Assembly (NCBI RefSeq): GCF_000238275.3
Contig: NZ_AHCF03000003.1
Span: forward strand, 1,364,001-1,428,000
Direction: 5' to 3'
DNA from: Pseudoalteromonas undina
GTDB lineage: Bacteria > Pseudomonadota > Gammaproteobacteria > Enterobacterales > Alteromonadaceae
Length of the DNA: 64,000 nt
The notes beneath the pieces were generated by a model that was not told the DNA's origin, searched no databases, and worked only from the letters and a program-made list of their open reading frames with translations. Made by a program: the position numbers and the translations under genes. Positions 27,343-36,748 of this stretch are shown in pieces. Each line of letters begins with the position of its first letter. Position 1 is the stretch's first letter.

Positions 27343-29238
27343 TTATTTCACACCTGAATGAGCAGAATAACTAAACTTTAAAAAGCTTTGCGCTTTTTCT
27401 AAAATCGCAAAAGCTTCTTTTAAATTACTTTGCTCAAATGGTGAGAGTAAATGCGGATCTAAATCATTATCGGGCGCTTCCCCCTGCTCTATCTGCCATG
27501 CCTGATGGCGAATACGTACAGTGGCAATATATTCAAATGCATCACGCAAATCTTGTGCTTTGCCTTTGGGTAATAAGTTAGCCTCGATAATATCCTCTAA
27601 GCGCTCAAACGAATTTTGTTTACGTGAACCGACCGCTAATGCATGAACGCGAACCACATCAGATAGCGGCGCTGTACCACGACGTTTTAAGTTCATTGAG
27701 CGCTTATGTTGGCCATTGTGCTCAAGTACAAAGCCGTTAAAAAATCCCAATGGTGGCGTTCGATTGCGAGCATTAGCAGCAAGGTTAGCTAAAAAGCGTT
27801 TATTTACTTTGCTTTCTTTTGCCACCAGCGTTTTAAGCTCATCGGCCCACTTTAACTTACCCCACACACCATCTAAGTCAAAAAATATCGAGCTATTGAG
27901 CAGTGCTTGCGGTTTGGGCTCGGCCATCCAGCTAGCAAATTTTTCTTGCCATTGTTCGCGGGTCATACGCCATTTTTTAAACGAGGCCATAATTTCACCA
28001 TCACAATAGGTATAGCCACACTTAGCCAAGCCATCACACACAAAGTCTGATAAGTTTTGAAAATACTCATCGTGCAATGCCTCATCGAAGCTATTATCTA
28101 AAATCAGTGCATTATCTTGATCGGTTACAATTAACTGCTCATCCCGTGCCATTGAGCCCAGCGCGATAAAACAATAAGGAATGGGCGGCTCGCCAAATTT
28201 TTCTTCTGCTAGGGCTAATAGGCGCTGTTTAAATGTACGTCCTATTACTGCCATAGCGGTCCCTATCATATGCGAATTAGCATCTTCGTTTACCATACGC
28301 ACAAACACATTAGGTAATTGGCGGGCGTAATGAACTAAGTCATCAACCGATTGCTGAGCTAAAATACCGCGTACTAACAATAAGCTACTTTGTGATTCAT
28401 AGCGTAAAATATCAGATAGAGATATCACCCCTATTGGTCGCTTTTTATGTACCACAGGCAAGTGATGTAAGTTATCTCTTAGCATGGCTAAAACGGCTTC
28501 AAACACATAGGCGTTGCTATCAAGTAGTACTAAGCTTGATGTCATTACTTCTTTGGCGGGTGTATCATATGTTAACCCTTGGGCGACCACTTTAGTGCGA
28601 ATGTCTCTGTCGGTTATAATTCCAACGACTTGACCGTCGTCTTCTTCTGGATCGTCGCTTATTTGTTTTTCTATATCAGTAACAAGTACTGAAGAGACCG
28701 ATTCTTGTGTCATCAAAAACGCGACGTCTTGTATGGGGGTTTGTGTAGTAACAGTGACTACATCGCGATGTAATAATGATTTAACTTTTGCGGTGGTTAA
28801 ATCATTGCTGTCGGCTTGCTCTACTATTGCTTGGTGCAAGCGTACGTTGCCATCCACTTCGAAAAAGTCAGCAAAGGTTTCGTATTTATCACAGTATTCG
28901 TTGAAGGTATTAACATTAATACAATACGTTAAGGTATCTTCAAGTGCACGAGCTGGAAACCGCACTTTGCGGTTCATCAATAAACCCATTTGGCCAAAAA
29001 TACCGCCTGTAGCTAAGCGGTTATAGAGTTCACCATTACGACGTGAAATCTCAACTGAGCCACTACGAATAATATACAAGTCACTAATATCTTGCCCTAA
29101 ATGCAGGATATCAGTTTCGGCACGAAAGTAAGCAACCTCTATTTGCATTGCTAATTCGTTCAATGCCTCAGTAGGAAGCGTATCAAATGGGGGATGTTCA
29201 ACTAAAAATTGGGCTATTTCAACTTGCTCGGCCTGCAT
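27343..29238 (-). CDS. cNMP-binding / CBS-pair / DUF294 nucleotidyltransferase-like protein
   Basis: This 631-residue cytoplasmic regulator has four parts: a cyclic-nucleotide-binding domain (about 15-135, GGIFGQMGLLMNRKVRFPAR), a CBS pair (about 150-290, with LHRDVVTVTTQTPIQDVAFL and GIISDRDIR-like GIITDRDIRTK), a DUF294 nucleotidyltransferase-like domain (about 330-470, GSMARDEQLIVTDQDNALI), and a helical C-terminal DUF294_C domain (about 490-625). The Asp residues of the DQDN motif fit a GlnD-like active site. The ligand and target are unknown. It precedes the exonuclease gene in one operon. Confidence 0.85.
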   Translation of the reverse strand: MQAEQVEIAQFLVEHPPFDTLPTEALNELAMQIEVAYFRAETDILHLGQDISDLYIIRSGSVEISRRNGELYNRLATGGIFGQMGLLMNRKVRFPARALEDTLTYCINVNTFNEYCDKYETFADFFEVDGNVRLHQAIVEQADSNDLTTAKVKSLLHRDVVTVTTQTPIQDVAFLMTQESVSSVLVTDIEKQISDDPEEDDGQVVGIITDRDIRTKVVAQGLTYDTPAKEVMTSSLVLLDSNAYVFEAVLAMLRDNLHHLPVVHKKRPIGVISLSDILRYESQSSLLLVRGILAQQSVDDLVHYARQLPNVFVRMVNEDANSHMIGTAMAVIGRTFKQRLLALAEEKFGEPPIPYCFIALGSMARDEQLIVTDQDNALILDNSFDEALHDEYFQNLSDFVCDGLAKCGYTYCDGEIMASFKKWRMTREQWQEKFASWMAEPKPQALLNSSIFFDLDGVWGKLKWADELKTLVAKESKVNKRFLANLAANARNRTPPLGFFNGFVLEHNGQHKRSMNLKRRGTAPLSDVVRVHALAVGSRKQNSFERLEDIIEANLLPKGKAQDLRDAFEYIATVRIRHQAWQIEQGEAPDNDLDPHLLSPFEQSNLKEAFAILEKAQSFLKFSYSAHSGVK

Positions 29239-29279
29239 AGGGAATCCTTGTGGCGTGAATCTAGTTGAATTGTGAGCCT

Positions 29280-29313
29280 AATTGGCTATTTTTTCAAAGA
29301 AAAATAGCCAATT
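29280..29313. terminator. AT-rich palindrome between the RND gene and the DUF294 gene
   Basis: AATTGGCTATTTTT (29280-29293) is the exact reverse complement of AAAAATAGCCAATT (29300-29313), around a 6-nt loop. It lies 19 bp after the RND stop on the minus strand. There is no separate T-run outside the stem on that strand, so it may be a weak terminator or a transcript-end hairpin. Confidence 0.5.
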
Positions 29314-29331
29314 TACGTAAATAGTTAGCGA

Positions 29332-32300
29332 TTAATTATCTACTTGCTCTAACTCCTGCGCTAATTGTTTTGACTCATCGCCGCGAGGGCTGGTAAAACG
29401 TGCAAGTCCTAAATAAATCACCGGTGTTAAATAAAGCGTAAACAATACCGCTAATGCTAGTCCACCAAACACCACCCAGCCAATCGCATTGCGCGCCTCA
29501 GCGCCCGCACCTGTTGACATAATAAGCGGTAATGCACCCAATAAAGTAGAAATTAAGGTCATGGTAATGGGTCGTAGGCGTACCAGTGCAGCTTGTTCAA
29601 CCGCTTTTCGAACACTAAGCCCGTTATCTCTTAATTGATCAGCAAACTCGACCAATAAAATTGCGTTTTTAGCGATTAAACCAATAAGCATTACCAGACC
29701 AATTTGCGAATAAATATTGAGTGATGTGCCGGTTAAGTACAGTGCTAAAATAGCGGATGTAATACCAAATGGCACAGTAATCATCACCACAATGGCGCTG
29801 TTAACGTTTTCAAATTGTGCTGCCAATACTAAAAATACAATTAAAAATGCCAATACATAGGTCATTAATACTTCGTTTGAGGTCTCTTCAAATGTCAGAG
29901 CTTCCCCTTTAAACGCTAGGGTAATACCTGCTGGTAATGATTGCTCAGACACTTGTTTTATTTGCTCTACCAGTGTGGCAATAGTTAAACCTTCAGGTAA
30001 TTCCATGCTTAATTCTATGGCACGTCGCTGAGCATGGCGCTCAAGCTCTGCAGCTACGCCTTCCTCTGTAATATTAGCGACACTACTGAGCGGTACTAAT
30101 TGATTATCGCGGGCGCTTACATATAAATTTGCTAAATCACTGGGGTCATTAATGGTTTGATTTTGAGCCTGTAACATAATTGGTATTGACTGATCGCCAA
30201 TATTTAAATCGGCTATATCGTCGCCATTAATGGCAGCTCTTAGGGTAATGGCTATATCACTTAACGATACACCGAGTTCTTCTGCGCGTCGTCTGTCTAT
30301 ATTGACGCGAAGTTGTGGTTGCGATGGCTGATACGATACGCGAACCGGTGCAACTTCAGGTACTGCTTTTTCAAGATCTGCTGAAAACTGCTGTGCAGCT
30401 TTAAATATTTCAAGGTAATCTTGCCCCAGCAAAGCAATTTCGATTCCGCCACCTTGGCCACGTAAGTTTAAACTATTAGCCCCCCCTGCGTATGCGGGTG
30501 CTCCAGGAATATTCATTAAAGGCTGTCGAATTTTATTGATGATTTCTTGTTGACTAAAGTTGCGTTCATCCCAGTGTTTTAAGGGCACAGTAATAAACAC
30601 AATATTAGGGTCCCATTGACCAACTACTGTGTAAATAGATTCAATTTCACCGCTTTCGACGAAAGGCAGCAAAGTGTCTTCCATTTTAATGGCTTGCCTG
30701 TCCATAAAGTTTAAGCCTACGCCATCTGGACCACGAGCAAATATTCTAATTTTACCGCGATCTTCTGTTGGTAGTAACTCGTTATCTAAGCTCATATACA
30801 ACGCACCTGAACCACCAGCCACTAATAAACAAGCAATAAAGGTAAGCCACGCATGATCGAGTACTTTATGAATTGTTTTGGTATATAAATTAGCAAGTAC
30901 GTTACCAAGCTTAGCAAATGGATGAAAACCGCCTTGCTTAAGCTTTAGCTTAGAGGTAAGTGCCGGCACTAACGATAACGCAACAAAGCTTGATATGATC
31001 ACAGCACCGGCAAGAACACCGCCAAACTCTCTGAATAAACGCCCTGCTGTTGATGGTAAAAAAGCGATGGGAACAAACACAGCTGCTAACACTGCCGTGG
31101 TGGCTATAACGGCAAAAAATACTTCACGGGTGCCAACAACCGCTGCGGCACGCCTGCCTAGCCCTAATCCACGTTGGCGTTGAATGTTTTCACTCACTAC
31201 AATCGCATCATCAACGATTAAACCTGTAGCAAGTACCAATGCGAGTAAGGTTAAAATATTAATGGAAAAACCCAGTGCCCATATCAGTGCTAACGAGCCA
31301 ATCAAAGCAACCGGAATGGCAAATGCGGGCACTAAGGTTGCGCGCCAAGAACCAATAAACACCCATAAAGTGATGATAACTAGCAGCACTGTCAGCACTA
31401 ATGAGTTAATAACTTCATCCACTGAACTTCTAATAAACTGCGCATCATCTGATGTTAAGGTAAATTCCATCTGAGGAAAGCGTTCACGCATTCCCTCTAT
31501 AAGCTTTAGAACTTCATCTGATATTTCTATGGTGTTAGATTGCGCTTGGCGGATAATTTCCATACCAATAACGGGTTTACCATTGAGCCTAACCATAGAG
31601 CGTGGATCTGCCGGGCCAAAATATACCGCGGCGATATCGCTAATACGGGTATCACCACGAATGATAATATCACCGACTTGATCTGGTGTGACCGAGGTAG
31701 CATCAGCACGCACAATGATTTGCTGATCGTTTGATTTTAAACTTCCTGCAGGCACATCAAAGGGAGCTTGCCTGAGAACGTCAGCAACATCAGGAATAGT
31801 TAAATTAAAGCTACTGAGCTTAAGCGGATCTATACGTACTCTAAGCACTCGTTCTCTATCACCGTTTAAGCGCACATCAGCAACACCGGGAATAGTTAAA
31901 AACTGTGGTGCTAAGTCAACATCAACTCGCTCGGTTAATGCCTCTAACGATAAACTCTCACTTGATACGGTGAGTGATACGACCGCCTCAGCATCATTAT
32001 CGGCTTTTATAATAGATACACGCTCAACCTCTTCTGGGAGCTCTCTTTGCACTCGCGAAACTGACTCGCGCGTTTCATTAGCGGCATCATCCAGGTTAAC
32101 ACCAGGTCTAAATTCAACCACAATACGTGAGCTGCCTTCTTCACTTTGTGCACGAATAGATTTAACTCCACTCACACGGGCAACAGCACCTTCAAGTTTG
32201 CTGGTGACTTCAGTGTCGACGGTTTCCGGGGAACCACCTGGAAACGAAGCTGATACCGTAATACGCGGCCTATCTACATCAGGAAGCTCTCGCACTTCTA

Positions 32301-32415
32301 CGCCAGCTATAGCGGCGATACCGGCAATAATTATTAATAAGTTAAGCACCACAATAAGTACAGGGCGGCGAATTGCCATAGACGGCAAGTCTTGCATCAT
32401 AGGTTGCTGTTTCAT
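29332..32415 (-). CDS. RND efflux transporter, inner-membrane permease
   Basis: A 1027-residue permease of the HAE1 (hydrophobic/amphiphilic exporter) type: one N-terminal membrane helix (IRRPVLIVVLNLLIIIAG), a large periplasmic loop, helices 2-6, a second periplasmic loop, and helices 8-12. LATGLIVDDAIVVSENIQR is the TM4 segment with the proton-relay aspartates. It would drive export of drugs, detergents or bile-like compounds with protons. It starts 2 bp after the adaptor stop; no outer-membrane channel gene is adjacent, so a shared TolC is likely. Confidence 0.92.
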   Translation of the reverse strand: MKQQPMMQDLPSMAIRRPVLIVVLNLLIIIAGIAAIAGVEVRELPDVDRPRITVSASFPGGSPETVDTEVTSKLEGAVARVSGVKSIRAQSEEGSSRIVVEFRPGVNLDDAANETRESVSRVQRELPEEVERVSIIKADNDAEAVVSLTVSSESLSLEALTERVDVDLAPQFLTIPGVADVRLNGDRERVLRVRIDPLKLSSFNLTIPDVADVLRQAPFDVPAGSLKSNDQQIIVRADATSVTPDQVGDIIIRGDTRISDIAAVYFGPADPRSMVRLNGKPVIGMEIIRQAQSNTIEISDEVLKLIEGMRERFPQMEFTLTSDDAQFIRSSVDEVINSLVLTVLLVIITLWVFIGSWRATLVPAFAIPVALIGSLALIWALGFSINILTLLALVLATGLIVDDAIVVSENIQRQRGLGLGRRAAAVVGTREVFFAVIATTAVLAAVFVPIAFLPSTAGRLFREFGGVLAGAVIISSFVALSLVPALTSKLKLKQGGFHPFAKLGNVLANLYTKTIHKVLDHAWLTFIACLLVAGGSGALYMSLDNELLPTEDRGKIRIFARGPDGVGLNFMDRQAIKMEDTLLPFVESGEIESIYTVVGQWDPNIVFITVPLKHWDERNFSQQEIINKIRQPLMNIPGAPAYAGGANSLNLRGQGGGIEIALLGQDYLEIFKAAQQFSADLEKAVPEVAPVRVSYQPSQPQLRVNIDRRRAEELGVSLSDIAITLRAAINGDDIADLNIGDQSIPIMLQAQNQTINDPSDLANLYVSARDNQLVPLSSVANITEEGVAAELERHAQRRAIELSMELPEGLTIATLVEQIKQVSEQSLPAGITLAFKGEALTFEETSNEVLMTYVLAFLIVFLVLAAQFENVNSAIVVMITVPFGITSAILALYLTGTSLNIYSQIGLVMLIGLIAKNAILLVEFADQLRDNGLSVRKAVEQAALVRLRPITMTLISTLLGALPLIMSTGAGAEARNAIGWVVFGGLALAVLFTLYLTPVIYLGLARFTSPRGDESKQLAQELEQVDN

Positions 32416-32417
32416 GG

Positions 32418-33434
32418 CTACTCCTGCGTACTAGCGATAGGTGCAGTAAAGCTTAATTCTTGATTGGCTCGCAAGCGCTGAACGCCTTCAACAACTAACG
32501 TATCGTTTGGCTGTAATGCCCCTGATACGAGTAAGCGCCCAGCCAAGCGTTGCTCTATTTTCACATCAACCCGGGTAGCTTTGTTATCCACACTCGTCCA
32601 CACATATGGACCCGTTGCGCCCCACAGTAGTGCTGCTTCTGGAATAGCGGCAAAGCGTTGACCTAATACTTTTATATGTACTCGAAAACTCATACCCGGT
32701 AAGAATTGTTGATCTTTGTTATTTAACTTTGCTTTGACTCTTAAGGTACGAGTTTGTGGGTCTATACGTGAGTCTAAATAGGCTATTTCTGCCTCAACAG
32801 GTGCTTGCGATTGCCATGGGAACACGCGTACACTAGCATTATTTCTGAGCATCGCAATCGCTGATTCAGGCGCGTTAAAATTAATGTATAACTGGCGGGT
32901 ATCATCGATGCTAGCAATCATTGTTTGTGTTGTGATTCTGTCACCCACTTCAATGTCAGTCAGCCCCATAGTGCCATTAAAAGGGGCACGGACTTGGCGG
33001 TCTTCTAATTCAGTTTCGGCTTGAGTGAGAGTAACTTTTGCAAGCTCCACGATGGTTTTTGCATCGTCTACATCACTTTGCGGAACAGCTCCTTTAGCTT
33101 GGCTTTGTTTTAAACGTTTTAAAGTTCGCTGACTATCTGCTAATTTTATTTTAGCCTCTTCAAGGGCCGCTTTTTGCCTACGTGAATCTAGCTCAAGTAA
33201 AATATCACCTTCTTTAACCTTATCGCCAGGTTTAAAATGAACCGCTGCTACTTTGTCACCTACGGCAGGATATAAAATAACAGAATGGATAGCTTCAGCA
33301 TTACCAACAGCCTGAACCTGCTGTTGGGCTTGTTCCATAGCGATATTTTCAACGACCACGCTAGCACCAGTTACTGGCAAACTAACCGATAAAAATAAGG
33401 CCGTTATGCCCATTAAAAGATTTTGCGACTTCAA
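32418..33434 (-). CDS. RND efflux periplasmic adaptor (membrane fusion protein)
   Basis: A 338-residue adaptor with an N-terminal signal or anchor (about 1-24, without a lipobox cysteine), a lipoyl-like half (VHFKPGDKVKEGDILLELDS), an alpha-helical hairpin (about 85-145, RQKAALEEAKIKLADSQRTL), a second lipoyl half (RAPFNGTMGLTDIEVGD), and a beta-barrel with a membrane-proximal domain. It links the permease encoded downstream to an outer-membrane channel. No regulator gene is adjacent. Confidence 0.92.
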   Translation of the reverse strand: MKSQNLLMGITALFLSVSLPVTGASVVVENIAMEQAQQQVQAVGNAEAIHSVILYPAVGDKVAAVHFKPGDKVKEGDILLELDSRRQKAALEEAKIKLADSQRTLKRLKQSQAKGAVPQSDVDDAKTIVELAKVTLTQAETELEDRQVRAPFNGTMGLTDIEVGDRITTQTMIASIDDTRQLYINFNAPESAIAMLRNNASVRVFPWQSQAPVEAEIAYLDSRIDPQTRTLRVKAKLNNKDQQFLPGMSFRVHIKVLGQRFAAIPEAALLWGATGPYVWTSVDNKATRVDVKIEQRLAGRLLVSGALQPNDTLVVEGVQRLRANQELSFTAPIASTQE

Positions 33435-33655
33435 AGGATCACCCTAATTAATTATTATTTCCATTATGTTACGCAGTTTAACACCTCTATGATCAATAAA
33501 TAGCTTAGTACGACTAATTAGCAAAACAACACGCTGAAATTAAACACCCACGTATTTAATACATATTCTTACACCAGCCTACAAAATCACCACATATTTT
33601 GTGCGTATTAAACACTATGATTTGGTCATTAGAGTGAATATACAAACGAGTATTT

Positions 33656-34084
33656 ATGAATAAAAGTATAATTTTGGTTTTACTACTTAGTGGCTGTGCA
33701 TCACAAGGGGTTGATCGTACGAGTCAAAATCAATTAATTAAACGCTATTATGCATCTGTTGAGTCAGAGCAAAAAGTAACACTTTCCTCAGAAGTTGGAA
33801 CAGGCATAGCTGCGGGAGCGGGTTTTGGCTTTGTTGACAGCTTAGATGGCAACAGCGAAGAAATGATTGGTGGCGCTATTGTCGGCGGTTTAGTTGGAGG
33901 GTTATTTACTGCATTATTTGAGGGAGGTAATACGGCTTATCAGTATAACTTATACGCTGCTGATGAAGGTGAATTTACGGTTATTCAAAAGAAAAAACTC
34001 GATAAAAACACAGAATGTGTTCTTGTAAATTCAGCTAATAAAATTACACTTACGCCGATAGATAAAAGTTATTGTATTCGTTGA
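33656..34084 (+). CDS. Small lipoprotein with glycine-zipper segment
   Basis: A 142-residue protein with a lipoprotein signal MNKSIILVLLLSGC (Cys14 would be lipidated). A glycine-rich stretch (GIAAGAGFGF, then GGAIVGGLVGGLF, about 45-85) could insert in or pack against membrane. I do not recognise a family with a known job. It is transcribed alone, diverging from the efflux adaptor gene across about 220 bp, and ends before a shared bidirectional terminator. Confidence 0.7.
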   Translation: MNKSIILVLLLSGCASQGVDRTSQNQLIKRYYASVESEQKVTLSSEVGTGIAAGAGFGFVDSLDGNSEEMIGGAIVGGLVGGLFTALFEGGNTAYQYNLYAADEGEFTVIQKKKLDKNTECVLVNSANKITLTPIDKSYCIR

Positions 34085-34158
34085 TTAAGCTCAAAGTGAG
34101 TATCAAACCTTTAAGCTGCTAAGCAATGTAGCTCGCTATTTATAACTTACTTTTAAAT

Positions 34159-34188
34159 AAAAAACCTCAGTATTTACTGAGGTTTTTT
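34159..34188. terminator. Bidirectional terminator between lipoprotein gene and trhO
   Basis: AAAAAACCTCAG (34159-34170) and CTGAGGTTTTTT (34177-34188) form a symmetrical stem with T-runs in both directions. The two genes converge on it. Confidence 0.92.
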
Positions 34189-34211
34189 AATGAATAAATA
34201 AACGCGTGGTA

Positions 34212-35219
34212 TTATTTATTTCGTTGTGCGTCTTTTTGCGCTTTTTTTGCTTCTTTACGTTGCTGTAAAGCAGCTTGTGCTTCGTTACCAATGTGGCCTT
34301 CACCGCGTGCTTGTGCCAATTCTATTTGCTTTTGACGCTCAGCAAAACGTTCACGCTGCTCGTCGGTTACATCATCAATACAATGATGACACGACACCCC
34401 TTCCATGTATTCAGGCTTTTGCTTTTCTTCTTCTGTGATAGGCATCCGACATGCGTGACACTGATCATATGAGCCTTTTTGTAAGTCATGATTTACCGCG
34501 ACACGGTTATCAAATACAAAGCACTCGCCTTCCCACATGGTTTCTTCTTTTGGTACTTCTTCTAGGTATTTTAATATGCCGCCTTCAAGGTGGTATACCT
34601 CATCAAAGCCCTGCTCTTTCATATAAGCTGTTGATTTTTCGCAACGAATACCACCTGTACAAAACATAGCTACTTTTTTATGCTTTTCTGGGTCGAGATT
34701 TTCTTTGGCCCACTGCGGAAATTCGCGGAACGTCTTCGTGTTTGGATCGACCGCGTTTTGAAACGTACCAATTTCAATTTCATAATCATTTCGGGTATCA
34801 ACAAGGATAACCTCAGGATCAGAAATAAGGGCGTTCCATTCATTTGGCTTAACATAACTGCCCACTACTTTTAATGGGTCAACGCCCTCAACACCCATAG
34901 TCACGATTTCTTTTTTAAGTTTTACTTTAGTGCGATAAAACGGGCATTCGTCATCATATGATTCTTTAGTAACAATATTGTCTAAATTAGGCTGGGTGTC
35001 TAACCACGCCAGTAAGTTATCTATGCCTTCACGTTTTGCTGAAACAGTTCCGTTAATTCCTTCTGCGGCAATTAACAAAGTACCACGCACGTCGTTTTGC
35101 TCCATTACATTAAGTAAAGGTTGGCGAAGTGCTTCAAAATCAGGTAAAGAGACAAATTTATACAGTGCGCACACAACAAAGTGATCGCTGGTTACATTAT
35201 CTTTATGGATAGCAGTCAT
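34212..35219 (-). CDS. trhO: tRNA uridine-34 hydroxylase, rhodanese family
   Basis: This 335-residue homologue of E. coli YceA hydroxylates the wobble uridine of certain tRNAs, a step towards 5-methoxyuridine or cmo5U. An N-terminal acylphosphatase-like domain (about 1-100) is followed by a rhodanese domain (about 125-225) with Cys187 in [12 protein letters not shown] cysteine-rich region ([12 protein letters not shown]) and a charged helical tail follow. The leader contains the hairpin CCCC-GCAA-GGGG (plus-strand view, 35243-35254) about 25 nt before the start. Confidence 0.92.
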   Translation of the reverse strand: MTAIHKDNVTSDHFVVCALYKFVSLPDFEALRQPLLNVMEQNDVRGTLLIAAEGINGTVSAKREGIDNLLAWLDTQPNLDNIVTKESYDDECPFYRTKVKLKKEIVTMGVEGVDPLKVVGSYVKPNEWNALISDPEVILVDTRNDYEIEIGTFQNAVDPNTKTFREFPQWAKENLDPEKHKKVAMFCTGGIRCEKSTAYMKEQGFDEVYHLEGGILKYLEEVPKEETMWEGECFVFDNRVAVNHDLQKGSYDQCHACRMPITEEEKQKPEYMEGVSCHHCIDDVTDEQRERFAERQKQIELAQARGEGHIGNEAQAALQQRKEAKKAQKDAQRNK

Positions 35220-35349
35220 GGTTTTCCTATTTTGCCTTTAAACCCCGCAAGGGGCGTTTACCGAATCGTAAATCCGGCGCATATGGGGCGCGTATTTTAC
35301 GCTTTTTTTATTTAAATGCAAAAAAATGGATGATAATGCGCTTTTTACT

Positions 35350-35378
35350 GTTAGCGCAGTGGCTCAGTGGGCTATAAT
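35350..35378 (+). promoter_or_regulatory. Sigma-70-like promoter of the helicase gene
   Basis: A consensus TATAAT (35373-35378) lies within GGGCTATAATGCGC. The -35 region is weak (GTTAGC, 17 bp upstream). Transcription would begin near 35385, downstream of the most distal in-frame ATG (35367). This is the main reason for choosing a later start codon. Confidence 0.6.
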
Positions 35379-35423
35379 GCGCGGATAAATTTACAAGACT
35401 TGCTCATATTGGAGAAATATACA

Positions 35424-36746
35424 TTGCACTTTACTGATCTTGGGATTGATACTCGCCTAGAAACACAATTAGCGCACCAAGGGATCACCCAGCCTACCGA
35501 TATTCAAGCTCATGCTGTGCCAACGGCACTCGCTGGACATGACATTTTCGCTCAGTCAAAAACTGGGTCAGGCAAAACTTTAGCGTTTTTATTACCTGCT
35601 GTGCAGCGAGTAATGAAACAAAAAGCACTCAGTAAACGTGATCCTCGTGTACTTATTGTTGCTCCAACTCGTGAGCTTGCAACCCAAGTGTTCACCCAAC
35701 TACGATTACTTATTGCCGGTACCAATATCAAGGCAGTTAAAATTCTCGGTGGTGAAAACTTTAACGACCAAATTAAAGCACTGCGCAACGACCCACATTT
35801 TGTGGTTGCTACACCAGGGCGCTTAGCCGATCACTTAAAGCAACGCTCTTTACAGTTAAGTGGCTTAGAGCTACTTATATTTGATGAAGCTGACCGTATC
35901 TTGGATTTAGGTTTCACCGACCAGCTTAAGTTAATTAATGAACTGGCAGATCACCGATTACGCCAGACCCTATTGTTTTCAGCGACATTAGATCATGCTC
36001 AAGTTGATGCCCTTTCGCGTAATTTATTAAAAAAACCAAAACAAATTATGCTCAGTGCAGCCAATGAGCAACACAGTGATATTAAACAAACATTATATTT
36101 AGCCGATCATCTTGATCATAAAGAAGCGCTACTTGAGCATTTTCTTAATCAAGACAATGTAGGGCAATGTATTATATTCACCGCTACACGTGCTGATACC
36201 AGTCGCTTAAGCGAGGCATTAAATAGTAAAGGCTTTAAGTCTGTCGCACTAGCCGGGGATTTAACTCAAAGTAAGCGCCTTGATATCATGGATGCGTTTA
36301 GCCGTGAGAACTTTAAAATATTAATTACTACTGATGTTGCATCTCGCGGTTTAGATTTACTCAGTGTTACCCATGTTATTAATTTTGATCTACCAAAACA
36401 CGCTGAAGAATACGTTCACCGTATTGGTCGCACAGGCCGTGCTGGTTTTAAAGGCAACGCGCTATCATTTGTTGGTCCTAAAGATTGGGCAAGTTACTTA
36501 GCAATTAAGTCATTTTTAAATGACGAACTGTCGTTTGCGGTGGTTGATGGTTTAAAAGCGAAATTTAAAGGCATCAAAGAGAAAAAAGTGACGCCAGTTA
36601 AACCAATTAAAAAGGTAGTGGCTGATAAAAAACCACAGCAAAAACGCAAAGCAAAACCTAAAAAGCCAGCAGCCCCAATTAAAGCACCACTCAACATTGA
36701 TGGTGATACCCCGATGCGTCGTAAAAAAAAGCCTGAGCAGGAATAA
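35424..36746 (+). CDS. DEAD-box ATP-dependent RNA helicase with TTG start
   Basis: A 440-residue RNA helicase of the SrmB/RhlE group. Motifs in order: Q-motif PTDIQ, Walker A AQSKTGSGKT, APTRELATQ, DEAD in LLIFDEADRILDLGF, SAT, then in the second lobe TDVASRGLDL and HRIGRTGRAG. The C-terminus is a lysine/proline-rich tail (about 395-440) suited to RNA contact. The start is probably TTG at 35424, which has GGAG about 9 nt upstream. The open frame reaches an ATG at 35367, but that lies upstream of the TATAAT box. cvfB follows 2 bp downstream. Confidence 0.9.
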   Translation: MHFTDLGIDTRLETQLAHQGITQPTDIQAHAVPTALAGHDIFAQSKTGSGKTLAFLLPAVQRVMKQKALSKRDPRVLIVAPTRELATQVFTQLRLLIAGTNIKAVKILGGENFNDQIKALRNDPHFVVATPGRLADHLKQRSLQLSGLELLIFDEADRILDLGFTDQLKLINELADHRLRQTLLFSATLDHAQVDALSRNLLKKPKQIMLSAANEQHSDIKQTLYLADHLDHKEALLEHFLNQDNVGQCIIFTATRADTSRLSEALNSKGFKSVALAGDLTQSKRLDIMDAFSRENFKILITTDVASRGLDLLSVTHVINFDLPKHAEEYVHRIGRTGRAGFKGNALSFVGPKDWASYLAIKSFLNDELSFAVVDGLKAKFKGIKEKKVTPVKPIKKVVADKKPQQKRKAKPKKPAAPIKAPLNIDGDTPMRRKKKPEQE

Positions 36747-36748
36747 TT

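Noticed and set aside
29312..29321. TTTACGTAAA identical to the liuR-promoter palindrome
   Set aside because: It lies between the 3' ends/starts of unrelated genes with no matching promoter hexamers; a 10-bp AT-rich palindrome can occur by chance.
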